Shown here: positions 1 to 7,019 of the stretch, piece after piece
Layout: the number at the start of each line of letters is the position of its first letter
Position numbering within the stretch: position 1 is the stretch's first letter
Source of the DNA: Brachyspira catarrhinii
GTDB lineage: Bacteria > Spirochaetota > Brachyspiria > Brachyspirales > Brachyspiraceae
DNA: 18,345 bases
Reading direction: 5' to 3'
Assembly: GCF_005518285.1 (NCBI RefSeq)
Contig: NZ_SJDU01000006.1
Coordinates: 1-18,345 of the forward strand
The notes under the pieces: model-generated
Databases searched by the model: none
Told to the model about the DNA's origin: nothing
Seen by the model: only the letters and a program-made list of their open reading frames with translations
Made by a program: the position numbers and the translations under genes

Positions 1-59
1 TATAATAAAATAATGTCAATAGATAAAAATATATATAAATAATTAATTTAATTTATAGC

Positions 60-87
60 TTGACTAATAAAAAATTTTGTATATAAT
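60..87 (+). promoter_or_regulatory. Sigma70-type promoter of the thioredoxin gene
   Basis: A -35 box TTGACT (60-65) and a perfect -10 box TATAAT (82-87) are separated by 16 bp. Transcription would start near 94, giving a leader of about 30 nt with AAGGAG at 108-113 ahead of the ATG at 123. Both boxes are seen directly; promoter activity is inferred. Confidence 0.75.
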
Positions 88-122
88 TAATAGTATGAAA
101 TTAAAATAAGGAGTTTTTATTT

Positions 123-440
123 ATGGTAGAATTAGATAAAGACAATTTTGATGAAAAAGTTATCAACTCAAAGGATTTATGCTTGGTAGACTATTTCGGA
201 GACACTTGCGAACCATGTAAAGCTTTGATGCCTAAAGTTCATGCATTATCCGAAGAATACGCAGGCAAGGTTAATTTCTACTCTTTCAATACTTCTAAAG
301 CAAGAAGATTGGCAATAAGAGAGAAAATTTTGGGACTTCCTACTATAGCCATTTACAAAGACGGCGCTAAAGTTAAAGAAGTTACAAAAGAAGAAGCGAC
401 TATAGAAAATATTAAATCTATGGTAGACAGCATGCTATAA
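123..440 (+). CDS. trxA: Thioredoxin with atypical CEPC active site
   Basis: This 105-residue protein has the length and layout of a single-domain thioredoxin. A CxxC redox centre sits after the first beta strand, but it reads DTCEPC instead of the canonical WCGPC, so the Trp and the central Gly are both replaced. The cis-proline loop is present as LGLPT. It should shuttle reducing equivalents from thioredoxin reductase to cytoplasmic disulfides. Atypical CxxC thioredoxins of this kind are known from amino-acid-fermenting anaerobes, where they feed glycine reductase; that role here is inference, because no grd or trxB gene lies in the window. The start is supported by AAGGAG nine bases upstream. 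The gene has its own promoter (60-87) and is closed by a strong hairpin terminator (458-495), so it may be monocistronic. Confidence 0.9.
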   Translation: MVELDKDNFDEKVINSKDLCLVDYFGDTCEPCKALMPKVHALSEEYAGKVNFYSFNTSKARRLAIREKILGLPTIAIYKDGAKVKEVTKEEATIENIKSMVDSML

Positions 441-457
441 TTAAGCAAAAGCCCTTC

Positions 458-495
458 AAGGAGTTTTATTTTTATAAAGCTCCTTTTTTATTTTT
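458..495 (+). terminator. Rho-independent terminator after the thioredoxin gene
   Basis: Positions 458-469 pair with 474-485 over 12 bp (one G-T wobble) around a TTTT loop, followed by a T-rich tail (486-495). It lies 17 bases after the thioredoxin stop codon, the expected place for an intrinsic terminator. Confidence 0.85.
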
Positions 496-537
496 AAATT
501 TATTTTAAAATATTTTACTAAAGTTAAAATTAAAAAG

Positions 538-2361
538 ATGTCGATTAAAATTAAAAAAATTTATGTTCTTATATTCGTATTAACCGTTCTCTCTTGCAAA
601 ACTTTGAATATAATTATTCCAAACGATATTAAAAAAAATCTTGCAAAAAGTATGGAAGAAGACAGAAGCGAAAATCCGATTTATAGAGAATTTAGAGCGG
701 CTTGGTTTTCTACCGTTGGAAATATTGATTTTCCTCTGCGAAACGGAAGCAAGGAGGAACAAAAAAAACTTATAATAAAACATTTGGACGCTTTATATCA
801 AAATAATTTCAACGCCGTATTCGTTCAAGTAAAACCCGATGCTGGAGTAATTTTTAATTCTAAAATAAATCCTACAACGAGATATTTTTTTGGGACGGAT
901 TCGACAAACGAAAAAGACGATTATCCTTTTGAAACCGATTTGCTCGAATATATAATCGAAGAAGCGCATCAAAGAAATATTGAAGTTCATGCTTGGTTTA
1001 ATCCTTATAGAATTTCGCTCACTTATAACGATAAAAAAAGTTATGAAGAGCAATTTTCAAAAAAGAATTTCATTCATACTTATGTTTCAAATAATTTAAA
1101 ACCCGTTCATTGGTTCGATAATAGACTCTATTTGGACCCAGGAGAGCCGATAAGCGAAAAATATATAATAGATTCCGTTATCGAAGTTGTGGAAAATTAC
1201 GATGTTGACGGAATACATTTTGACGATTATTTTTATCAAAACGCGATTAAAGGAAAAACTTATAAAGATTGGAATGATAAAATTAGCGCCGAAAAATATG
1301 GAAAAGCATCTGGATACGATATTACAAACAAAGCCTATGACGATTACGGAGTTGACGGTTTATACGCTTGGAGACGAAACAATATAAACAATTTGGTAAG
1401 CAAATTATATACCGAAATAAAATCGAGAAAACCTTATGTAAAATGGACTATCTCTCCCGCTGGCGTTTGGCGAAACAAAAATAAATTATCGGAATATAAG
1501 GGAAGCGAATACGGAAGCGAAACGAAATCTTATAATCCCAACTTTGACGCTTTGCATGCGGATGTTCTTTTATGGATGCTAAACGGAGAGAAAACGGATT
1601 CTTTAACCAACGCTACGGAAAAAGACGGAATAAATAAAATGTATGTGGACGCGATTATTCCTCAAGTTTATTGGAGTTCAAAACACAGATTAGTTCCTTT
1701 CGACATAACGGTAAATTGGTGGATTAACGAAGCGAAAAAATCTACAAACGGAAATTTGGCGGATTTATATATCGGGCATGCTTTATACAGAATGGGAAGC
1801 TCGACTAATATAGAACCTTGGCAAGATATAGATTTGCTATCAAAACAAATAGATTATATAAGAAAAGAAGGAAAAGGTTTTATAAAAGGCTCTTCGTTTT
1901 TCACTCTTCATAATATGTATAAAAACGACAGAGATACGGGCGACTTTGGAAACGAAGCGATAAAATATATAAAAGAAAATAATTATATATTCAAAGCGAT
2001 AGTCCCTGTCATGAATACTATGAAAGATTTGAAAGAAAATATTTTGAAACCCGAAAATCCAAAAATGAAAAAACATTTTAATTATATTGAAATAAGTTTT
2101 ACGGACCCGAACGAATATAAATTGGACGATTATTCTCATCCAAAAGTTGGAACTTCCGTTTATTACGCGATTTACAGAAAAATTGTCAATAGCTACGAAA
2201 TAGAATTAATCGATAAAATCAGAAGAACGAATTTTAACGCGGACGCGAAAGTTATTTATAAAGATAAAACGGCAAATAGAAAATCGAATTATATTTATTA
2301 TATTACCGCTTTGGATAGAATACATAACGAAAGCGATTATTTGGAAATTAGCTTACAATAA
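538..2361 (+). CDS. GHL10 (DUF187/YngK-like) glycosyl hydrolase-like lipoprotein
   Basis: This 607-residue protein starts with a lipoprotein signal peptide: basic residues, a hydrophobic run, then the lipobox VLSC with Cys20. The body matches the glycosyl-hydrolase-like 10 family (PF02638, B. subtilis YngK type). It has the N-terminal signature REFRAAWFSTVGNIDFP at about residues 50-66, the LDPGEP stretch, the acidic motif VDGIHFDDYF around residues 222-232, and AIIPQVYWS near 373-381. The last 110 residues look like a fibronectin-III-type beta domain, as in YngK. The family has a TIM-barrel fold and is presumed to act on cell-envelope polysaccharide; the substrate cannot be read here. The ATG has only a weak purine-rich upstream stretch, but the signal peptide fixes the start. 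The gene ends 5 bp from the convergent gene at 2367, with no clear terminator between them. Confidence 0.85.
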   Translation: MSIKIKKIYVLIFVLTVLSCKTLNIIIPNDIKKNLAKSMEEDRSENPIYREFRAAWFSTVGNIDFPLRNGSKEEQKKLIIKHLDALYQNNFNAVFVQVKPDAGVIFNSKINPTTRYFFGTDSTNEKDDYPFETDLLEYIIEEAHQRNIEVHAWFNPYRISLTYNDKKSYEEQFSKKNFIHTYVSNNLKPVHWFDNRLYLDPGEPISEKYIIDSVIEVVENYDVDGIHFDDYFYQNAIKGKTYKDWNDKISAEKYGKASGYDITNKAYDDYGVDGLYAWRRNNINNLVSKLYTEIKSRKPYVKWTISPAGVWRNKNKLSEYKGSEYGSETKSYNPNFDALHADVLLWMLNGEKTDSLTNATEKDGINKMYVDAIIPQVYWSSKHRLVPFDITVNWWINEAKKSTNGNLADLYIGHALYRMGSSTNIEPWQDIDLLSKQIDYIRKEGKGFIKGSSFFTLHNMYKNDRDTGDFGNEAIKYIKENNYIFKAIVPVMNTMKDLKENILKPENPKMKKHFNYIEISFTDPNEYKLDDYSHPKVGTSVYYAIYRKIVNSYEIELIDKIRRTNFNADAKVIYKDKTANRKSNYIYYITALDRIHNESDYLEISLQ

Positions 2362-2366
2362 ATAAG

Positions 2367-3053
2367 TCAAACGATAGCGTAATAATTAGAATTTTTTGTA
2401 ATATAAAACGGCTCTATATCGAGTTTATCCATTAATTGTTTCAAAAATTTATTATTGCCTCCAATCATTTCTTTATGTTGAGAACCGTTAAAAAATACCA
2501 ACGGCGAAGCTTTAATTTTTGTATCTTTCGGCAATCCAAAATCAAATAAAAATTTGTCAGTATCCAAAATTCTTAAATATGTAAATATTTCCAAAACGCA
2601 ACGAAGCATAGTTTCTTCGTTATCTTCCTTTTTCAATTCCAAAAGGTAAACGGTTTTAATATCTCTGTTATAAGAAACAATATCAATTTTTCCCGCGTCA
2701 TCGTCTCTCACATTTTTTAACGGAGTTTGATAATCTAATACTTTTCCAAGAATATTAAGCGAACCTTGATTAAAAATATCCATTGCTATTATTTCTTCGC
2801 TTGGGTTAGGTCTTGGAGTATATTTTCCATCATGAGTTTCAACTTTATAAGAAGATAAACGAGTTATTTTTTGAATTTTATATAATAAGTCAATATTATT
2901 CAAAAGCCATTCCGCCACAACTTCGGTATATTTTTCTTTCGTATCCGTTGTGTTTCCTCTATAATTAATAAAATCTTCTTTGTATAAAGTAGAAATATCT
3001 TTTAAGTTTTCAAGTTTGTTTATTATTTCGTTTTTTGTGTATCCGTTAGCCAT
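2367..3053 (-). CDS. PD-(D/E)xK nuclease-superfamily-like protein, unrecognised family
   Basis: I do not recognise a named family for this 228-residue protein. Its middle carries a pattern typical of the PD-(D/E)xK fold. Glu88 sits in a helix (PSEEIIAMDIF), then KID with Asp124, then a hydrophobic strand and ELK with Glu139 and Lys141, then a helix with Glu155 and Tyr159. This layout is seen in restriction enzymes, repair nucleases and some defence proteins, so DNA cleavage is plausible but inferred. The start is set at 3053 because GGAGG (3061-3065) lies seven bases upstream. A longer reading from 3107 would begin upstream of the likely transcription start set by the promoter at 3089-3117. 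It appears to be a stand-alone gene, convergent with the glycosyl hydrolase, with no methyltransferase beside it. Confidence 0.6.
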   Translation of the reverse strand: MANGYTKNEIINKLENLKDISTLYKEDFINYRGNTTDTKEKYTEVVAEWLLNNIDLLYKIQKITRLSSYKVETHDGKYTPRPNPSEEIIAMDIFNQGSLNILGKVLDYQTPLKNVRDDDAGKIDIVSYNRDIKTVYLLELKKEDNEETMLRCVLEIFTYLRILDTDKFLFDFGLPKDTKIKASPLVFFNGSQHKEMIGGNNKFLKQLMDKLDIEPFYITKNSNYYAIV

Positions 3054-3088
3054 TGTTAATCCTCCAATTAAAATATAAGTATTTACTA

Positions 3089-3117
3089 AATATATTATGA
3101 TTTTCAAAATCTTTCAA
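3089..3117 (-). promoter_or_regulatory. Predicted promoter of the PD-(D/E)xK-like gene
   Basis: On the minus strand, TTGAAA (3112-3117) and TATATT (3089-3094) are 17 bp apart, each one mismatch from consensus. The start of transcription would be near 3082. This puts the 3053 start codon inside the transcript and the possible upstream ATG at 3107 outside it. Confidence 0.55.
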
Positions 3118-3135
3118 TATTTTAATATAAAAAAA

Positions 3136-4044
3136 CTATATTTCTTTTTTCAATTTATATTTATTTAAAATTTTAGATGTTTCCCATGCATTTCCCGTCC
3201 AATAAGGAGTATAACCGCTATCATAACTTTTTGCATAATCAAAAGAATTGTCTAAAATATATAAATGTATTTTATTATCTATGATTTTAAAAGTTATATC
3301 GTTGCAGAAAAATTCATGTCGCATATATAACAAATCTATATTTTCATTATTATAAGTTTTTCTTATAGCGTCTAATAAATCTATTAATTCGTTAATATTA
3401 AAGTCGTTGTTATAAAGTCTATAATATTCAATATATACCATTAAAATCTTTTTGTCGGATTTTAATTCGTTTAATAATCTTTCTATTCTTTTTGAATAAG
3501 TATCTTTTACTTTTATATAGTCGTCTTCAAATTTATTTTCTATGAAGAAATCATGGTTATGAAACAATTTAGCGTTATTATTCAAATACATTTTTACGCC
3601 GTCTTTTATCGAATCTCCAATATAAATAAAATTATCTTTAATTAAAAAATCTTTGAATTTATTGTTTATTATTTGCAAATTAGAAATCATATTTGTTTTT
3701 GAATAATTTCTACTTGGAGTGAGCCAATCGAAAGGAGACGAAGTAGTTCTTAAATTATTTTTATTCAAAATATCGGCGCAAAAACAATTTCCACCAATGC
3801 TAAATATAAAATCATATTCGTATATATTATTATCCAACATTTTATTAGAATTATTACAAAACTGATATAATTTCGTAATATTATCTTTTTGAGATTTTAT
3901 ATTATTCAATTCTTGCTTTATTTCGCTTATTTCCGACTTTATTTCGCTTATTTCCGATATATTGATTAAAATATCCCTTATAAAATTTCTTAAATTCTTA
4001 AAAGGTATCCACCATACAATTTTATCAATTAATTTTTTATACAT
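3136..4044 (-). CDS. DUF1796 protein (predicted papain-like cysteine peptidase fold) with N-terminal coiled coil
   Basis: The 302-residue product matches DUF1796 (PF08795). It has the family signature FSIGGNC (Cys87) followed by LRTTSSPFDW (to about residue 107), then FHNHDFF, and TGNAWE near the C terminus. The family is predicted to have a papain-like cysteine peptidase fold and is often encoded near surface polysaccharide genes; its activity is unproven. Residues 29-60 form a coiled coil built on repeated SEI/EIK units, preceded by a basic and aromatic N terminus (IVWWIPFKNLRNFI) that could touch a membrane. Two heptads are exact copies at DNA level (3916-3957). GAGG six bases upstream supports the ATG at 4044. 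The gene is read from the strong promoter at 4244-4271 through a leader of about 190 nt holding a CTTGC repeat. Confidence 0.75.
   Translation of the reverse strand: MYKKLIDKIVWWIPFKNLRNFIRDILINISEISEIKSEISEIKQELNNIKSQKDNITKLYQFCNNSNKMLDNNIYEYDFIFSIGGNCFCADILNKNNLRTTSSPFDWLTPSRNYSKTNMISNLQIINNKFKDFLIKDNFIYIGDSIKDGVKMYLNNNAKLFHNHDFFIENKFEDDYIKVKDTYSKRIERLLNELKSDKKILMVYIEYYRLYNNDFNINELIDLLDAIRKTYNNENIDLLYMRHEFFCNDITFKIIDNKIHLYILDNSFDYAKSYDSGYTPYWTGNAWETSKILNKYKLKKEI
3916..3957 (-). repeat. Perfect 21-bp tandem duplication encoding one coiled-coil heptad
   Basis: Positions 3916-3936 and 3937-3957 are identical. Read on the minus strand, each copy encodes SEISEIK, one heptad of the coiled coil in the DUF1796 protein. 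The unit is a multiple of three and of one heptad, so copy changes would lengthen or shorten the coil without breaking the frame. Confidence 0.95.
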
Positions 4045-4161
4045 ATTTTACCTCGATAAAACTGATAAAATGGATTTTCGAAATAGCTAAATATAAACTT
4101 AAAAAATCATAAGAAAATGATTTAATATAATATTGATTTTTTGACAAATTGAATAAAAATT

Positions 4162-4233
4162 TTAAACTATTCGCAAGGCAAGGCAAGGCAAGGCAAGCGT
4201 CAAAAATATAGTATAAATATTAATTTTAATCAT
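4162..4233 (-). other. Possible 23-codon leader ORF running through the pentanucleotide repeat
   Basis: An ATG at 4233 lies only about 4 nt downstream of the transcription start predicted from the promoter at 4244-4271. It opens a frame of 23 codons (MIKINIYTIFLTLALPCLAL, then RIV) that passes through all five CTTGC units and stops at 4162. There is no Shine-Dalgarno sequence, so translation would have to be leaderless. If one repeat unit were lost, the same start would read on for 63 codons to a stop at 4037-4039, overlapping the ATG of the DUF1796 gene by 8 nt. Neither form is shown to be translated, and a chance ORF is quite possible. Confidence 0.25.
4173..4197. repeat. Pentanucleotide simple-sequence repeat, (GCAAG)x5
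   Basis: Five perfect tandem copies of GCAAG (CTTGC on the minus strand) lie in the gap between btuD and the DUF1796 gene. The tract is much more GC-rich than its surroundings. Short tandem repeats of this kind are prone to slipped-strand mispairing, and the unit length is not a multiple of three. On the minus strand it lies in the 5' leader of the DUF1796 transcript. Confidence 0.95.
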
Positions 4234-4243
4234 AATTAGGAGT

Positions 4244-4271
4244 ATTATAACATTATTTAATTTTTTGTCAA
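4244..4271 (-). promoter_or_regulatory. Perfect-consensus promoter upstream of the DUF1796 gene
   Basis: On the minus strand, TTGACA (4266-4271) and TATAAT (4244-4249) are both exact consensus with a 16-bp spacer. The promoter starts only 7 bp after the btuD stop codon. It separates the DUF1796 gene from the B12 operon and predicts a transcript start near 4237. Confidence 0.8.
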
Positions 4272-4278
4272 TAGAATT

Positions 4279-5025
4279 TTATAACCATTTCGTTAAAGAA
4301 TTCTTCATGTATTCAACAACATTTACATTATAAATTTTATTCAATAATTCCAAATTAAAATTTTCGCAGTCGCCAAAATATAAAATCTCTCCTTTATTTA
4401 AAAGCAATATTTTATTTGCAAAATTAAAAACATTATTAATATCATGCATAACCGCTACAATGCATCTCTCCTCTTTGCTTACCCATTCTTTCAAATTATA
4501 AATGAGTTCCATTTGACTATTTAAATCCAAATGATTTGCGGGCTCGTCCATAAGAATAATTTTTGGATTTTGAGCGAAAACTCTCGCTAAAAAAACTTTT
4601 TGAAGTTCGCCTCCCGAAAGTTCGTTTATAGATTTGTCTTTTAAATGAATAATTTTCACTCTTTCCAAACATTCCAAAACTATTTCATTGTCTTTTTTAT
4701 CTGGCGTTGAAAAAAATTTATCTTTAAAACTCGAATACCTGCCGAGCATAACCGTTTCGAAAACGGAATAATCAAAATATATTTCCGAGATTTGACTCAT
4801 AAACGCAACGGTTTTATAAACTTCAATATATTTTATATTTTTATTATCGATAAATACCGAACCTTGAAAGTCTAAAATATTGCATAAAGATTTTAATAAA
4901 GTGGTTTTTCCCGAACCGTTTGGTCCGATAATGCATAATCTATCGTTTTCAAAAATTTTAAATGAAATATTATTTAGAATTTTTTTATTTCCGTAAGAAA
5001 AAGATAATTTACTCGCTTCAATCAT
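4279..5025 (-). CDS. btuD: Cobalamin ABC importer, ATPase subunit
   Basis: This 248-residue protein is a FecE/BtuD-type ATPase that powers import of the corrinoid from the periplasm. All ABC motifs are intact: Walker A GPNGSGKTT (34-42), Q-loop MSQ (76-78), signature LSGGE (136-140), Walker B IILMDE (156-161), the D-loop HLD, and the switch histidine in VMHD (His194). The start codon overlaps the stop of the permease gene by 4 bp (ATGA), which implies translational coupling. On sequence alone it could serve iron-siderophore or haem uptake, since these subunits are alike. The cobalamin riboswitch at the head of the operon makes B12 by far the best substrate. Confidence 0.88.
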   Translation of the reverse strand: MIEASKLSFSYGNKKILNNISFKIFENDRLCIIGPNGSGKTTLLKSLCNILDFQGSVFIDNKNIKYIEVYKTVAFMSQISEIYFDYSVFETVMLGRYSSFKDKFFSTPDKKDNEIVLECLERVKIIHLKDKSINELSGGELQKVFLARVFAQNPKIILMDEPANHLDLNSQMELIYNLKEWVSKEERCIVAVMHDINNVFNFANKILLLNKGEILYFGDCENFNLELLNKIYNVNVVEYMKNSLTKWL

Positions 5026-6032
5026 TTTTGATTTCCCGCTGCTTTATTATTAAGAAAAATATATAAGAAAAAAGGCGCTCCTATCAATGCGGTTACTATC
5101 CCGATTGGAATATTCGCTCCTTGAACCAAAATTCTTGAAAATATATCGGCAATATTAAGCAATATTCCTCCAAAAAGCGCCGACATTGGAACGACTATAA
5201 TATGTTTCGCTCCGAAAATTTTTCTAACTATATGAGGAGAAACCAAATCTACAAATCCTATTATTCCGACAAAAGAAACTAAAACCGCAGTTATAAAAGA
5301 AGAAACGATTATAAAAAATATTCGCATTTTTTTTGCGTTTACTCCCAAAGATAAACTTGTAGTATCTCCAAAAGTCATAATATCCAAAACGGTTGAATAT
5401 TTCATTAAAACGATTAAAAAAATTATTGTAATCAAAATTATAATTAAAATATCTAAAAAATTTTTCAAATATAAATTTCCTAATTGCCACAATATTATTC
5501 GATTTGAATATTTCGGAAAAATATAAATAAAAAAACTCATAAGAGAATAAAAAAATAAAGAAATTACGATTCCCGCAAGAATTATAGAATTATTATTCAT
5601 GTATTTGTCTATTCTGCCCGCTATAAACAAAATAAAAATTATCGTTATAAAAGCGAATAGAGTCGACATTGCCGAAAAAATATATTGATTAAAATTTATT
5701 CCCGTAATTATAAGCAAAGAAGCTCCGAGTCCCGCTCCCGAAGAAATTCCCAAATTATAAACTGAAGCGAGCGGATTTCTCAATATCGACTGCATAACTA
5801 CTCCCGTAAGCGACAAAGAAGCGCCGACAAAAAAAGCCAAAATAGAACGAGGAAATCTTATATTAAAAATAATGTCCGCGTTGATTTTACTGACGATTAA
5901 ATTTGGAGAAAATATTTTATGAATAAAAATAGTTATTATTTCTTTCGGAGATATAAAAACATTTCCCACACATATTGAAAGGACAATTGAAATAAAAACT
6001 AAAATTATAATTATAGCAATTTTTTTAATCAT
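5022..6032 (-). CDS. btuC: Cobalamin ABC importer, permease subunit (FecCD family)
   Basis: At 336 residues with eight to ten hydrophobic segments, this is a FecCD/BtuC-family inner-membrane permease. Family stretches are visible: RSILAFFVGASLSLTGVVMQ followed by RNPLASVYNLGISSGAG near the first third, LSLGVNAK, and GFVDLVSPHIVR in the last third, where the cytoplasmic loop meets the ATPase. It would form a dimer with two BtuD copies and receive substrate from the BtuF lipoprotein. It lies 12 bp after btuF and overlaps btuD by 4 bp, so it sits inside one operon. A siderophore permease cannot be excluded from the protein alone; the substrate call rests on the riboswitch. Confidence 0.88.
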   Translation of the reverse strand: MIKKIAIIIILVFISIVLSICVGNVFISPKEIITIFIHKIFSPNLIVSKINADIIFNIRFPRSILAFFVGASLSLTGVVMQSILRNPLASVYNLGISSGAGLGASLLIITGINFNQYIFSAMSTLFAFITIIFILFIAGRIDKYMNNNSIILAGIVISLFFYSLMSFFIYIFPKYSNRIILWQLGNLYLKNFLDILIIILITIIFLIVLMKYSTVLDIMTFGDTTSLSLGVNAKKMRIFFIIVSSFITAVLVSFVGIIGFVDLVSPHIVRKIFGAKHIIVVPMSALFGGILLNIADIFSRILVQGANIPIGIVTALIGAPFFLYIFLNNKAAGNQK

Positions 6033-6044
6033 AAAAATTAAATC

Positions 6045-7001
6045 CTATTCGTTAAACGATTTAAATAATTCTTGATATTCGTTAGGATAAATCGATTTTG
6101 CCATTAAAAATAAAGCCTTTATAATATTATGATTAGGCAGAGAACTTGAAGCTATAAAATAAACTTGGCTTTTTTGAATCGCTTTTATATTTTGCCAAGC
6201 CTTGCGATTAAGAATTTCTTTGACGGGATTATCAATATAATCAACGCTCGTAAATATGATATCTGGATTTGCCGACAAGACGCTTTCTTCCGAAACGGCA
6301 ATCCAAGAATTTTTATTTTCAAAAATATTTTTAGCTCCAATAATATTTATCATATCGTCCAAATAAACATTAGTTCCGAAACTGTATAAATTCGACATTG
6401 CCCCTATTTCAAAATAAACGGTTTTTTGATTTCCTTCAATTTTTATTTTATCTCCAATAGATTTTATTTTTTCAATATTTTCTTTCATTTCAAAAATTAT
6501 ATCTTCCGCTTCATTTTCCAATTTTAAAACTTTTCCCAAAAAATAAATATCCTCTTCAATTCCTTCCAAAGTGTCGCTATTTGGAATCACCGCAACGGAC
6601 AAACCTAAATTTTTCATTGCATCTATAGAACTTTTGCCCGAAAAAACGCTAAAATTATTTATAAATAAAATGTCGGGATTGAGCGAAATAATTTTTTCCG
6701 CATCGGGATTCATCATATCGAAAATTTGCATATCGGAAAAATCAATATTATTTTTTTCTAAAATTTCTTTTGAATAAGAGTCAACCGAAATTATTTTATC
6801 CGCTTCTCCAATATCGATTAAAATTTCCGTAATAGAAGGAGAGAGACAAATTATTTTATCGATTCGCTCGGGAATTGTTATCTCGTTTCCCGCTCTGTCT
6901 TTTATTTGCAAAATTGAATTATTTTTATTATCATTATTGCAAGAAATTATGATAAATAAAAAAGCGGTTAAAGTAATTAAAAATATTTTAAAATTTTTCA
7001 T
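6045..7001 (-). CDS. btuF: Cobalamin-binding periplasmic lipoprotein
   Basis: The 318-residue product begins with a lipoprotein signal peptide ending in lipobox IIIS-Cys21. It continues as a class III (BtuF/FhuD, TroA-like) binding protein. RIDKIICLSPSITEILIDIG is the classic first strand and helix of the N-terminal lobe, and NPDILFINN and NPDIIFTSVDY are the matching strands of the two lobes. It would be tethered in the periplasm and deliver cobalamin to BtuC. AAGGAC stands six bases upstream of the ATG. It follows the receptor gene by 18 bp and precedes btuC by 12 bp. Confidence 0.85.
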   Translation of the reverse strand: MKNFKIFLITLTAFLFIIISCNNDNKNNSILQIKDRAGNEITIPERIDKIICLSPSITEILIDIGEADKIISVDSYSKEILEKNNIDFSDMQIFDMMNPDAEKIISLNPDILFINNFSVFSGKSSIDAMKNLGLSVAVIPNSDTLEGIEEDIYFLGKVLKLENEAEDIIFEMKENIEKIKSIGDKIKIEGNQKTVYFEIGAMSNLYSFGTNVYLDDMINIIGAKNIFENKNSWIAVSEESVLSANPDIIFTSVDYIDNPVKEILNRKAWQNIKAIQKSQVYFIASSSLPNHNIIKALFLMAKSIYPNEYQELFKSFNE

Positions 7002-7019
7002 TGTTAAGTCCTTATAAAA

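Noticed and set aside
4141..4169. TTGACA on the plus strand followed by TAAACT, a possible plus-strand promoter into the repeat
   Set aside because: The -10 is poor and no plus-strand gene follows.
4173..4197. GCAAG tract considered as a CRISPR-like or attachment repeat
   Set aside because: The units are contiguous pentamers with no spacers and no integrase nearby.
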